Positions 34,648-44,001 of a stretch of 64,000 nt of DNA are shown here, piece after piece (the stretch's first letter is position 1; each line of letters begins with the position of its first letter). The notes below the pieces were generated by a model. The model made no database searches and had not been told where the DNA came from. It was given only the letters and a program-made list of their open reading frames with translations. The DNA comes from an uncultured Oscillospiraceae bacterium (GTDB lineage: Bacteria > Bacillota > Clostridia > Oscillospirales > Ruminococcaceae): assembly GCA_910579175.1 (NCBI GenBank), contig CAJTTB010000008.1:1-64000 (forward strand), written 5' to 3'. Position numbers and translations under genes: made by a program.

Positions 34648-36003
34648 TTATTTTAAAATATCGTCAAAATCTTGTAGCATTTGATTGGTAGTTACTACAA
34701 TTACGCTGTCATTTGGTTTGATTTTTTCATTTCCGTTTGGAATAATCACTTTATTTCCTCGAATGATACAGGCAATTAATAGATTTTTCCGAATGGAAAG
34801 TTCCTTTAGTGGAATACCAATGCTGCGATTGTTAGGAGATATTACAAATTCTAGTGCTTCTACCTTGCCCTCTACCAGTCTATAAAGTGTTCTGATGCTA
34901 TTTCCTTTGGTGTTCTGTTTGGCTCGAATATAGCGTAGAATAGAATTGGCGGTAATGGCTTTGGGAGACACTGTACTTTCTTCTCCCAAACTGTCTAAAA
35001 TACCCAGCAAAGAAACGCGATTGACTTTAGAAATTACTTTGTTGACAGATTTGCTATTGGCATACATAGCAATTAAAATGTTTTCTTCATCAATTCCTGT
35101 TAAGGTTACACAACAATCCACATCATCAATCCCTTCTTCATTTAAGACATTGGGATCGGTACCATCTGCATGGATGATGGTTGCTTTTGGAAGTGTTTCG
35201 CTTAGATGTTGACAGCGTTGGTAATCCTGTTCGATGATTTTTACATGGATGCCAATTTCTACAAGCTGTAAGGTAAGATAATAAGCAAGTGTGCCACCTC
35301 CGATGATCAATACACTGCGAATGCGATTTTTTAAAATGCCTGTCGCTTTAAAGAAGGCGGCAAGTTCAGAGTGACCTGCAGTGATGTGAATTTTATCTCC
35401 AGTATGTAAAATAAAGTTACCATCTGGAATAAATACCTCATCGCGTCGCTGTACTGCACAGATTAAAATTTTAATTTTATATAGCTGATATAGTTTATAT
35501 AAGGGTAACCCAGCGAGTGGACTATTTTCTTTGATATTGATCTCTACTAGTTCAACGCGACCTTTGGCAAAGATTTCAATTTTGATGGCAGTGGGAAAAC
35601 GTATCATACGAGAGACTTCATTGGCAGCGGCATATTCGGGATTTACCATCATGCTAAGACCCAACTCATCACGCATAAAAACAAGCTGCTGTGCATAGCT
35701 GGGGTTGCGCACACGAGCAATACAATGTCTGGCACCCATCTTGCGTGCGATCAAACAACATAAAATATTTAGTTCGTCTGAAGCGGTGGTGGCAATAATC
35801 AAATATGCCTTATTGATAGAAGCTTCTGAAAGAATATCACAGCTTGCACCATTTCCACAAATCCCCATGACGTCATAAGTATTGATAATGGATTCGATGA
35901 CCTTTGGATTGTTGTCAATGAGCACTACATTATGCTTCTCATTACATAGGGATTCTGTTAGGGTAGTGCCAACCTTGCCACCACCCACAATAATAATATT
36001 CAT
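34648..36003 (-). CDS. trkA: Trk potassium regulator TrkA
   Basis: Cytoplasmic nucleotide-binding regulator of TrkH, 451 residues. Two tandem RCK units are present, each with a Rossmann N-part (IIVGGGKVGTTL at the start; LIIGGGTLAYYL near residue 230) followed by an RCK_C part (ENSPLAGLPLYKL; NNRSIGIPLKEL). The acidic strand end DNNPK fits NAD(H) binding. First gene of the trkA-trkH operon, with a good promoter about 65-90 bases upstream and AAAGGAAC before the ATG. Confidence 0.95.
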   Translation of the reverse strand: MNIIIVGGGKVGTTLTESLCNEKHNVVLIDNNPKVIESIINTYDVMGICGNGASCDILSEASINKAYLIIATTASDELNILCCLIARKMGARHCIARVRNPSYAQQLVFMRDELGLSMMVNPEYAAANEVSRMIRFPTAIKIEIFAKGRVELVEINIKENSPLAGLPLYKLYQLYKIKILICAVQRRDEVFIPDGNFILHTGDKIHITAGHSELAAFFKATGILKNRIRSVLIIGGGTLAYYLTLQLVEIGIHVKIIEQDYQRCQHLSETLPKATIIHADGTDPNVLNEEGIDDVDCCVTLTGIDEENILIAMYANSKSVNKVISKVNRVSLLGILDSLGEESTVSPKAITANSILRYIRAKQNTKGNSIRTLYRLVEGKVEALEFVISPNNRSIGIPLKELSIRKNLLIACIIRGNKVIIPNGNEKIKPNDSVIVVTTNQMLQDFDDILK

Positions 36004-36063
36004 AGTTTTTTCGTTCCTTTTTGAGAATTGATATTAGAACATATCTCTTTGAAATGTAATACA

Positions 36064-36092
36064 AGTATACTGCAAATAGTGGGTTGTTTCAA
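36064..36092 (-). promoter_or_regulatory. Sigma-A promoter of trkA-trkH
   Basis: On the minus strand, TTGAAA (36087-36092) and TATACT (36064-36069) with exactly 17 bases between them. Confidence 0.72.
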
Positions 36093-36236
36093 TGTCTTTT
36101 AATACAAACTTTTGATTCTTTTATGAATAATTTGGTGGATGTTCTATGAGAAAAAGTACCTTTTTAAGAAAAGATAAAAATACCAAATAGAACATATTTT
36201 TAAGGGAAAGATTTTGTACTTTTTTGTATAGAATCA

Positions 36237-36274
36237 AAACACTTTTATGAGGCTAGAAGCCAATAAAGGTGTTT
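36237..36274. repeat. Two-stage intergenic hairpin
   Basis: AAACACTTTTAT (36237-36248) pairs with ATAAAGGTGTTT (36263-36274) with one G-T pair. An inner stem GGCT (36251-36254) pairs with AGCC (36258-36261). There is no T-run, so it is not a normal terminator. It could be a MITE-like remnant or an operator. Confidence 0.45.
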
Positions 36275-36580
36275 ACAATAAAAAGATGTCATACGTGAAA
36301 TTAGTGCCAGATTGGGATTACATCACGAAAAATAAAGAGTACCATATAATAAAATATATCACAAATTTGACAGATGGTGGATGATTAAGTAGAGAACGAT
36401 GATGTAAAATTTACGTTAAAATCCAACATGCCAGTCCGTTGTAAAAGCATAAAACACCCTATCAAAAGGGCAATAAAAGATTCGTAAAAATAGTAAAAAA
36501 TAGAAAAATTTAAAGTAAGTGATAGAATAAAAAGTGTATTAATATACAGAAATAAAAACAAAAGTACAAATATGTTTTTA

Positions 36581-36609
36581 TTGCAAAATTTCAGGCAGTA
36601 TGCTATAAT
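36581..36609 (+). promoter_or_regulatory. Sigma-A promoter of the AraC-type gene
   Basis: TTGCAA (36581-36586), 17 bases, TATAAT (36604-36609), with an extended TGC before the -10. Confidence 0.75.
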
Positions 36610-36714
36610 AAAACTATAAAATTAAAAAAATAATGGGAAAAACAACGTGATTTTTTGCAAAAATAAAAGTTGAAAATAATGATTGTTTATATAAAAAAAG
36701 TGGTGAAATCTCAG

Positions 36715-37602
36715 ATGTTATATTTTACAACAGAAAATCAATATCCATTAGAATATATCGGCAGTGGAAAATTTTTTAATCAAGCGTATTTTGTTCACAG
36801 CAGACGCACTTTGGATACTTTCGTGTTGTTGATAGGAATTGAGGATACTCTTTATATTGCACAAGGGGATCGCAAATTTCAGTTACAACCAAATCAGTTT
36901 TTATTGCTATTTCCGGGATGCGAACATTATGGGTATCAGCAAAGTGGAAAACATCTCACTTATTATTGGTGTCGTTTTTTGGTAAAAGATGGACTGTATC
37001 AGGTTCGCTCTGAGCAGAATGCTTATAAGGATATTTTAAAAGGAGAAGGAATTGCCAATTATTATCAAATTCCAGAATATGGCTCCTTTTCTGCGGGAGG
37101 AAGAATCAGTCTGATGGTCCAACAACTTTTGGACTTGGCAGAGACCAAAACGTATTCTAATGGTCTTGCCAATTATATACTTAGTTTATTGGCAATGGAA
37201 ATTTCTCAACAAACCATAGAACAGATAGTAATAGAATCAGGAGAGGAAAAAAGACCCCCTGAACGTCTTGGTGAAATTATGGAATGGATTCGGATTCATT
37301 GTACACAAAATTTGACAGTAAAACAGATAGCCTGTGAATTTGATTATAATCCCAATTATTTGTCAGAATTATTTAAAAAATATTATGGCTTATCCATCAT
37401 GCAATATCTTCAACAATGTCGTCTGTCTTTGTCCAAACAACTCTTGTTAAATTCTTCTTATTTGATTAAGGAAATTGCAGAAAAATCTGGTTTTTATGAT
37501 GATAAGAATTATATGAAATTGTTTAAAAAAACATTTGGTTTGACTTCGATGCAATATCGAAATATGTATTCTAGCTCACAGAGAAAGCAAAATGAGTTTT
37601 AA
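36715..37602 (+). CDS. AraC-family transcriptional regulator
   Basis: A 295-residue regulator. The N-terminal ~150 residues form a cupin-type ligand-binding domain (TLYIAQGDRKFQLQPNQFLL, then FPGCEHYGY). The C-terminal ~100 residues carry two helix-turn-helix motifs (LTVKQIACEFDYNPNYLSEL and IKEIAEKSGFYDDKNYMKLF). Relatives control carbohydrate-use genes. The start is uncertain: I prefer the ATG at 36715, with GGTGA upstream, over TTG 36670 or ATG 36679, which lack ribosome binding sites. It is monocistronic, with no target gene beside it, in a very AT-rich stretch between the potassium genes and the main flagellar operon. Confidence 0.88.
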   Translation: MLYFTTENQYPLEYIGSGKFFNQAYFVHSRRTLDTFVLLIGIEDTLYIAQGDRKFQLQPNQFLLLFPGCEHYGYQQSGKHLTYYWCRFLVKDGLYQVRSEQNAYKDILKGEGIANYYQIPEYGSFSAGGRISLMVQQLLDLAETKTYSNGLANYILSLLAMEISQQTIEQIVIESGEEKRPPERLGEIMEWIRIHCTQNLTVKQIACEFDYNPNYLSELFKKYYGLSIMQYLQQCRLSLSKQLLLNSSYLIKEIAEKSGFYDDKNYMKLFKKTFGLTSMQYRNMYSSSQRKQNEF

Positions 37603-38484
37603 TTAAGTAATTTATGAAACAGTTATTTTTAAAAAATATTTTTTGGATTTGGTATTAAAGATATGTGGATGAGATAAATTTCCAAAAATTGGATTTTAAA
37701 ACATCTTAAATAAAATTAGTTTTTATTATAATATTTATAATGAATAGAATATAAAAACAAAATTTAAAATATAAATATAATAATCTTTGTAACTTTTAGA
37801 GATTAAGATCAAAATAACGAAAGTTATAAGTTTTTTAAAAATGGAAAAATTTTCATGAGTTTTAAAATGTTTTTGAAAAATTTTCAAAAATTTGGAAGTT
37901 TGAGAAGAATATTAGAAGCTTAAAAAAATAAAAGGTAATATTTTGTCTAATAAAAGCATGTATAATATACAAAATATGTAGAGAAATATCATCTAATCCA
38001 TCAAAAATGAATATTACAAAAAGTTAAAATACTTTAAATTATACCTTATTATCCCCTATTTTGTAAATGTTTTTTAGAAAATACCAATATAAAATTGTAG
38101 GTTTGACAATAAACAATTATAATAGACAAATGGTTTTTGTATGGCTTGTATGTGTGTACGTAAACCTGTCGTTTTTTAATTGACTTTGTCTTTTAGAAAT
38201 GATATACTCATTGGTAGATAATTTAAGATACTTTTCATATTATAATATAGCTGTTTTTAAGCATAAAAAGTGGTAATTGATCCAATTTATTCATATTTTA
38301 AGACATTTGTCTTTTAAAGATTGTTTGAGATAAGCATAACGTGTAATATGAATAATTTTTATCAGAACTAAAGTTGTGTAAACAGTGGATTTGAATTTGC
38401 TTTGAATGAAAATTTTTATCTTTAATTTTCAATCAAGCAGTTGGTAATAAAATGAAGGGTAAACTCAGAAAGGGGTAAAAAAGA
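37603..38484. other. Very AT-rich 0.9-kb intergenic region before the main flagellar operon
   Basis: No gene can be supported; all frames are broken by frequent stops. Base composition is visibly richer in A and T than the neighbours. The right part holds the promoter listed separately and a leader of about 270 bases before fliE, with no recognised riboswitch. Confidence 0.5.
38180..38208 (+). promoter_or_regulatory. Sigma-A promoter of the main flagellar operon
   Basis: TTGACT (38180-38185), 17 bases, TATACT (38203-38208). This is the best promoter upstream of fliE and would give a leader of about 270 bases. Confidence 0.65.
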
Positions 38485-38787
38485 ATGTTTATTGAACCGA
38501 TTTCACCAATTGTAAAAATGAACTTTGATGCAGCTAAACAGGTAACTGAAAAAAATAATCATGCTGCGCTTCCGTTTTCAGGAATTCTTAAAGAAGCAAT
38601 ACAAAATCTTGAGCAGACACAAGAGGTGGCCAATCAAGACTCTTATGATTTGGCAATGGGAAATGTAGATGATCTTTCTCAATTGATGATCAATTCTACA
38701 AAACAAGCAACTGCGCTGGAATTTACTGTCCAATTGAGTACTCGTGTTGTAAATGCATATAAAGAAATCATGCAAATGCAAGTATAG
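38485..38787 (+). CDS. fliE: Hook-basal body protein FliE
   Basis: Adaptor of 100 residues between the MS ring (FliF) and the rod. The C-terminal helix (LEFTVQLSTRVVNAYKEIMQ, then MQV) is the family signature. AAAGGGG precedes the ATG. It heads the main operon; unlike in Bacillus, flgB and flgC are not in front of it. Confidence 0.94.
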   Translation: MFIEPISPIVKMNFDAAKQVTEKNNHAALPFSGILKEAIQNLEQTQEVANQDSYDLAMGNVDDLSQLMINSTKQATALEFTVQLSTRVVNAYKEIMQMQV

Positions 38788-38842
38788 CCCTTGGGCAAAA
38801 ACTTAAATGGGAATGAGTTAAAAGAGAGAGGGGCAAAATGAG

Positions 38843-40432
38843 TTGGGCGCATCTGCTAAGGAATTCTTAAATAATACAAGGGAACGTTGGAAAGAACAAC
38901 CCAAAAAGAAAAAAATAGGAATTATTTCAATTGTGGCCGCAGTCATTTTAATTGCACTAGGGGCCACTATTATCTTAAATAATATTAAATCAGGATATGT
39001 AACACTGTATAGTGGCTTGGATACTGCAGAATCATCGAAAGTTTATTCAGCAATACAAGAATTAGGAGTGACTCCTCGTTTAAACGAAAGAGGAGAAGTG
39101 ACCGTTCCTAAGGAACAATATGATATGGTTTTGTTGCAACTTGCAGCGCAGGGTTATCCAGAATCAGCAATGCCATATGATGTTTTTTTTGATCATAATA
39201 GTATCACTGCAACGGAATCAGACAAAAAAACAACGTTGTTATATCAACTTCAAAATCGACTACAAACGACATTAGAAAGCATTCATGGTGTACAAAATGC
39301 CAAAGTGACTTTAAATGTACCAGATGATACCGATTATGTTTGGCAAAAGGCTACTTCAGAAAACAACGCTACTGGTTCTGTATTGTTGACGATGAAAGGA
39401 AATCAACAGTTGGATGCAGAACAGGTTTCTGCAATTAAAAATTTAGTGGCGTTTGCTACTCCGAAATTGACTCCTGAAAATGTAAAGGTAGTTGATGCTG
39501 CTACTGGAAAAGAGTTGATATCAGATGATATCGGTTCTAGTTCTAGTTTGACAGCAGATAGGACATTGGAATATGAACAACAAGTACAAAAGATGATTGA
39601 GGACAATGTAATTCGTCTATTGACACCAAGATATGGATATGATGGTGTTGTTGCAGTTGCAAAAGTTTCTTTGGATTTTGACAAAATGATGGAAGAACGA
39701 AAAGAAATTTTAAAACAAGAAGATGGCGATGACGCAATTACACATTTTGAAGAACAGTATGGAGTCAGTGGCAATATCACTGCTGGAGATATCGTTGGCG
39801 AAGAGAACAATACAGATATGCCACAATATGCGAACACAGATCCAAATACTGATGGTGGAATGACCGATTATAGAAAGAGTATGGATTATGATTACGGTTA
39901 TATCAAAACACAAATAGAAAAGGGTCAGGCAGAACTCAGAGATGCCTCTATCTCTGTTATGGTGGATGATGCACAACTGGCAAATAACCGTGCAGATTTG
40001 ATGGATCAAATTTCAAAAAGTACTGGTATTCCAGTGGAACAAATCTCTATTATGCAAATTGATCCAAATGCAACCGTGCCAGAACCAGAGCCAGAGCAAC
40101 AACCACCTCAAACATTCTTTACACGTTATAGATGGTTTATTATTGGCGGTGCAGCATTGCTTGGTGTATTACTCATTGTATTGGCAGTTATTATTTTGAT
40201 TCGTCGTCGAGCAAAACAAAAAGAACTCGAACGCGAAGCAGAAATGGAATCTATGGCACAAGATATGGAAGCAGAAATTGCCCAATATAAACAACAACTT
40301 GAAGAAACGGCAAGGGCAAAAGTGGAGACCAAGGATAATGTCATTGCTGATGAGGTTCGTAACTTCGCAAAAGAAAATCCGGAAATTACTGCAAATCTGC
40401 TCCGTTCATGGCTGAAGGAGGATGAAGCATAA
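38843..40432 (+). CDS. fliF: Flagellar MS-ring protein FliF
   Basis: Forms the inner-membrane MS ring on which the flagellum is built. 529 residues with membrane segments at about residues 24-46 and 430-452. Ring-building motifs include GYVTLYSGLD near the start, GVQNAKVTLNVP and PENVKVVDAATGKEL. The C-terminal tail (EVRNFAKENPEITANLLRSW) binds FliG. Translation starts at TTG 38843. An ATG five bases earlier is in a different frame and would encode only ten residues. It overlaps the fliG start by one base (TAATG). Confidence 0.96.
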   Translation: MGASAKEFLNNTRERWKEQPKKKKIGIISIVAAVILIALGATIILNNIKSGYVTLYSGLDTAESSKVYSAIQELGVTPRLNERGEVTVPKEQYDMVLLQLAAQGYPESAMPYDVFFDHNSITATESDKKTTLLYQLQNRLQTTLESIHGVQNAKVTLNVPDDTDYVWQKATSENNATGSVLLTMKGNQQLDAEQVSAIKNLVAFATPKLTPENVKVVDAATGKELISDDIGSSSSLTADRTLEYEQQVQKMIEDNVIRLLTPRYGYDGVVAVAKVSLDFDKMMEERKEILKQEDGDDAITHFEEQYGVSGNITAGDIVGEENNTDMPQYANTDPNTDGGMTDYRKSMDYDYGYIKTQIEKGQAELRDASISVMVDDAQLANNRADLMDQISKSTGIPVEQISIMQIDPNATVPEPEPEQQPPQTFFTRYRWFIIGGAALLGVLLIVLAVIILIRRRAKQKELEREAEMESMAQDMEAEIAQYKQQLEETARAKVETKDNVIADEVRNFAKENPEITANLLRSWLKEDEA

Positions 40433-41454
40433 TGCCAGCCGCTACTACGAAAGCACCTAAAATTACACCTGCAAGTAAAGCCGCTGCGGTCATTGTATCT
40501 ATGGGAGCAGAACAGGCTTCTGAGGTTTATAAGTTTTTAAGAGAAGAAGATGTTGAAAAACTTTCTTTTGAAGTTGCAAAACTAGATCATTTACCGCCAG
40601 AAAATATGCAAAGCATTATGGAGGATTTCTATGGGCTTTGTGTCACACAAAAGGTCATTGCAGAAGGCGGTGTGCTCTATGCCAGAGATGTTTTAGAAAA
40701 AGCGTTTGGACCGCAATTGGCACAATCTTATATGGATCGTGTTTCAAAATCATTACAGACAAGAGCATTTGAATTTGTGCGTAAAGCAAACTATAAAAAC
40801 TTAATGATGATGTTGCAAAATGAACATCCGCAGACAATTGCATTTGTATTGTCTTATGCCAAGGCAGGGCAGGCTTCTCAAGTATTGTCTGAACTTCCCA
40901 AAGAAACACAACTGGATGTTGTGCGCCGCATTGCGAGTTTAGAGAGTGTGAGCCCCAATATTGTAAATATTGTTGAAACGGTTTTGGAAAAGAAATTCTC
41001 CGCAGTGGTATCTGTGGATATGACCGAAATCGGCGGTGTTCCTTATGTTGCTGATATTATGAACCATACCGATCGCGCGACTGAAAAATACATCTTTGAT
41101 GAACTCAACAAACAGGATCCAGGACTTTCTAGTGAAATCCGCAAGTTGATGTTTGTATTCGAAGATATTGTCAATTTGGATAACATTTGTATTCAAAGAT
41201 TCTTGCGCGATGTTGACAGTAGAGATTTGGCAATTGCTTTGAAGGGTTCCAACGAAGAAGTAAAGAACGTAATTTTGACCAATATGTCAAAGCGTTCACA
41301 AGAAACAATTATCACCGATATCGAATATCTGCATAATGTTCGTATGCGTGATGTTGAAGAAGCACAACAGAAGATTGTAAACGTCATTCGACATTTAGAG
41401 GAAACTGGAGAGATTGTAATTTCTAGGGGAGGAGATGACGAAATAATTGCCTAA
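40432..41454 (+). CDS. fliG: Flagellar motor switch protein FliG
   Basis: Rotor protein that transmits torque from MotA to the MS ring. 340 residues: N-domain binding FliF, middle domain with the EHPQTIAFVLSY motif, and the C-terminal torque domain with its charged ridge (LMFVFEDIVNLDNICIQ, then FLRDVDSRDLAIALKG). GAAGGAGGATG lies at the end of fliF just before the ATG, and the two genes share one base. Confidence 0.98.
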   Translation: MPAATTKAPKITPASKAAAVIVSMGAEQASEVYKFLREEDVEKLSFEVAKLDHLPPENMQSIMEDFYGLCVTQKVIAEGGVLYARDVLEKAFGPQLAQSYMDRVSKSLQTRAFEFVRKANYKNLMMMLQNEHPQTIAFVLSYAKAGQASQVLSELPKETQLDVVRRIASLESVSPNIVNIVETVLEKKFSAVVSVDMTEIGGVPYVADIMNHTDRATEKYIFDELNKQDPGLSSEIRKLMFVFEDIVNLDNICIQRFLRDVDSRDLAIALKGSNEEVKNVILTNMSKRSQETIITDIEYLHNVRMRDVEEAQQKIVNVIRHLEETGEIVISRGGDDEIIA

Positions 41455-42154
41455 TATTTATAAAGGTGATTTCATCAATCTAGAAATGGATGAAGAGGAA
41501 GAAGAAACGGTTTTGATTCCTGGGTTTCCAATGGATGATGTTGCCGCTCAAGAGTCTGATTTAGATGAAATCGAACAAGATGGAGTTGAGTTTTCGTCAC
41601 AGCCCAAAGAGATCTTATATAATGAGCAGGAGATACAAAGGCGTGTGGAAGAGGAACTTGAACGTGTTCGAGAGTCGGTGAAAGCACAAGCAAGAGAAGA
41701 AGCCTATCGCGATGCAGTGTTAGAAAAACAGGCAGAAATACATTCTTATTTTGACAAATTGGATGCTGTTGTTCAAGAGATGGAGCAACAGCAAACAGAC
41801 TTTGTCATGGAATTTAAAGACCATGTAGTGAGTATGGCATTGAGTATCGCTGAAAAAATTATGATTCAAAAAATCAGCGAAGATGATATGTTTTTGTCTG
41901 AATTGGTGACAGCTGCGATTGCTTCGGTAAAAAATGCACAGTGGATTACTGTACAGGTTTCTGATAAAATGAATCAATTGATAGAATATTTGAATGAGCA
42001 AGTAAAAAATGCACAAGAAATGAGTCAGGTTGAAATTGTTGCAGGTCCTTATCCGCCTGATACCTGTATCGTCGAGTTTCCAGATGGCTTTGTTGATGCA
42101 TCTGTATCAGAGCAGATGAAAAATCTAAAAAAGCAGATTGATACAGTCAATTAA
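41447..42154 (+). CDS. fliH: Flagellar export regulator FliH
   Basis: Regulator of the export ATPase FliI. 235 residues with an acidic N-terminus, a charged coiled-coil region (EIQRRVEEELERVRESVKA) and a C-terminal FliH/V-type ATPase subunit E-like domain ending DASVSEQMKNLKKQID. It starts at TTG 41447, eight bases inside the end of fliG, with GGAGGAG about 12 bases before it. The family has low conservation; position before fliI is decisive. Confidence 0.92.
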   Translation: MPNIYKGDFINLEMDEEEEETVLIPGFPMDDVAAQESDLDEIEQDGVEFSSQPKEILYNEQEIQRRVEEELERVRESVKAQAREEAYRDAVLEKQAEIHSYFDKLDAVVQEMEQQQTDFVMEFKDHVVSMALSIAEKIMIQKISEDDMFLSELVTAAIASVKNAQWITVQVSDKMNQLIEYLNEQVKNAQEMSQVEIVAGPYPPDTCIVEFPDGFVDASVSEQMKNLKKQIDTVN

Positions 42155-42169
42155 AAGGGAGAATATCAA

Positions 42170-43489
42170 ATGGATTTACAATTTTGGCAGGATGAAAAAT
42201 ATTTACAAGTAATCCAATTTTCTGACCTTTATACCCATCATGGAAAAATCAATAAAATCAGTGGTATGACAATTGAAGCGTTGGGGTTAAGTTGTAGTAT
42301 TGGTGATATTTGTAAGATTTTTATCAATGGTAGAGAAGAAGAAGTACTCGCTGAAGTTGTAGGAATTACAGGAAGTACTGCTTATTTGATGCCATATCAG
42401 GATACAGATGGAATTGGGTTTGGCTGTTCTGTAGTCAATACAGGACAAAAACTGATGATTCCAATTAGTGAAGAATTGATTGGTCGTACTGTAGATGCAG
42501 TGGGGAATCCCATTGATGGCGGTGGTCCAATTGAACATACGACTTTATATCCCATTAGTGGGGTATCTTGTAATCCAATGAATCGTCCTCCGATTAAAGA
42601 ACCAATTGAACTGGGTGTCAAATGTATTGATGGCATGTTGACCATTGGAAGAGGGCAAAGAATGGGAATTTTTGCAGGAAGCGGCGTGGGTAAAAGTACT
42701 TTAATGGGAATGATTGCCCGCAATGTAAAGGCAGACATCAACATCATTGCATTGGTGGGAGAACGTGGTCGTGAAGTTGTGGAATTTATCAAGCGTGATT
42801 TGGGTGAGGAAGGTATTCGCCGTTCTATTTTGGTAGTTGCTACATCGGATCAATCTGCAATGATGCGTTATAAGTGTGCAATGACAGCCACTGCGATGGC
42901 TGAATTTTTCCGCGATCAGGGGAAAGATGTTTTGTTGATGATGGATTCTTTAACACGTTTTGCCATGGCACAGCGCGAAATTGGTTTAAGTGTTGGAGAA
43001 GCACCAGTTGCCCGTGGTTATACACCTTCTATTTATACTGCACTTCCCAAATTATTAGAGCGTTCTGGAAACTTTCCAACCGGCTCCATCACTGGAATTT
43101 ATACAGTATTGGTTGAGGGTGACGATGCCAATGAGCCAATTTCAGATACAGTTCGCGGTATTATTGACGGACATATTATGTTGTCAAGAAAAATTGCTTC
43201 CAAAAACCATTATCCGGCAATTGATGTATTAAATAGCGTCAGTCGTTTGATGAGTGAAATTGCTTCGTCTGAACAGAAAGAAACTGCCGGAAAGGTGAGA
43301 AATATGCTGGCAGTTTATCGAGATTATGAGGATTTGATTTCAATTGGAGCCTATAAGAGTGGAACCAATCCCGCTTTGGATGAAGCGATTAAACATGTTG
43401 ATCAAATCAATGAGTTTTTGTGTCAGAGAGTTGGCGAAAAGTTTGATTTTGATCAAACAGTTGAGTTGATGAAGCAAGCGGTGGGTTAG
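42170..43489 (+). CDS. fliI: Flagellum-specific ATPase FliI
   Basis: ATPase of the flagellar type III export apparatus, 439 residues, related to the F1 beta subunit. The Walker A GIFAGSGVGKST at about residues 166-177, Walker B VLLMMDSLTRFA, catalytic GERGREVVEF and the arginine-finger region are all visible. It forms a hexamer with FliJ in its pore and FliH as regulator. AAAGGGAG precedes the ATG, 15 bases after fliH. Confidence 0.98.
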   Translation: MDLQFWQDEKYLQVIQFSDLYTHHGKINKISGMTIEALGLSCSIGDICKIFINGREEEVLAEVVGITGSTAYLMPYQDTDGIGFGCSVVNTGQKLMIPISEELIGRTVDAVGNPIDGGGPIEHTTLYPISGVSCNPMNRPPIKEPIELGVKCIDGMLTIGRGQRMGIFAGSGVGKSTLMGMIARNVKADINIIALVGERGREVVEFIKRDLGEEGIRRSILVVATSDQSAMMRYKCAMTATAMAEFFRDQGKDVLLMMDSLTRFAMAQREIGLSVGEAPVARGYTPSIYTALPKLLERSGNFPTGSITGIYTVLVEGDDANEPISDTVRGIIDGHIMLSRKIASKNHYPAIDVLNSVSRLMSEIASSEQKETAGKVRNMLAVYRDYEDLISIGAYKSGTNPALDEAIKHVDQINEFLCQRVGEKFDFDQTVELMKQAVG

Positions 43490-43512
43490 TACTTGGATTT
43501 AGAGGGATTTGA

Positions 43513-43965
43513 ATGAAAAAATTTAAGTTTACCTTAGATAGGATGTTGAGCTTCAAAAATCAAATATTAGATAAAGAAAAAGATCTATTGGGACAGATTC
43601 GACATCAAAAAATACAACTTGAGCAAACAATAGAGCGTTATCATCTGAAACAAACAGAATTATCAAAGGAAATGACAGAAGCACAAAGACAAGGCACAAC
43701 TGTTCTAAAGCTGCGGGGCTATAGCATACAGATTGAAAATATCCATCATGGTATCAAACAGCTAAAAAAAGAATTGGTTGCAATCGATGCGGAAGTGGAG
43801 CGGCAGACAGATGTTGTACGCAAGGCGTCTCAAGAAGTTTCCAGTTTGGAAAAATTACAAGAGCGTCAATGGGAACAATTTCTGTATGAAGAGAAGAAAA
43901 GAACAGAGGATGAAGTGCTGGAGTTCGTTACTGGTCGTCTTGTACGAGAAGGTAACTTTCAATAA
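43513..43965 (+). CDS. fliJ: Flagellar export stalk protein FliJ
   Basis: A 150-residue two-helix coiled coil (KKFKFTLDRMLSFKNQILDK at the start, Glu/Gln/Lys-rich throughout) that sits in the centre of the FliI ring and contacts FlhA. Size, composition and position between fliI and fliK fit FliJ. AGAGGGATTTGA precedes the ATG. Confidence 0.92.
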   Translation: MKKFKFTLDRMLSFKNQILDKEKDLLGQIRHQKIQLEQTIERYHLKQTELSKEMTEAQRQGTTVLKLRGYSIQIENIHHGIKQLKKELVAIDAEVERQTDVVRKASQEVSSLEKLQERQWEQFLYEEKKRTEDEVLEFVTGRLVREGNFQ

Positions 43966-44001
43966 ATTCCAGAATCGTGATTTAGAAAGGGGGAGAATAC
44001 A

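Larger units (their letters stand above)
36004..36714. other. AT-rich intergenic region between trkA and the AraC-type gene
   Basis: About 700 bases without a gene, holding the divergent promoters of trkA and araC and the long hairpin at 36237-36274. A smaller hairpin (CCCT/AGGG, about 36452-36466) is also present. No riboswitch family was recognised. Confidence 0.45.

Noticed and set aside
38103..38123. TTGACA plus TATAAT as a promoter before fliE
   Set aside because: Spacing is only nine bases; the pair at 38180-38208 has correct spacing.
39403..39837. A 144-codon minus-strand frame inside fliF
   Set aside because: Lies wholly opposite a well-supported gene; the Ser/Thr/Cys-rich composition is typical of a shadow frame.
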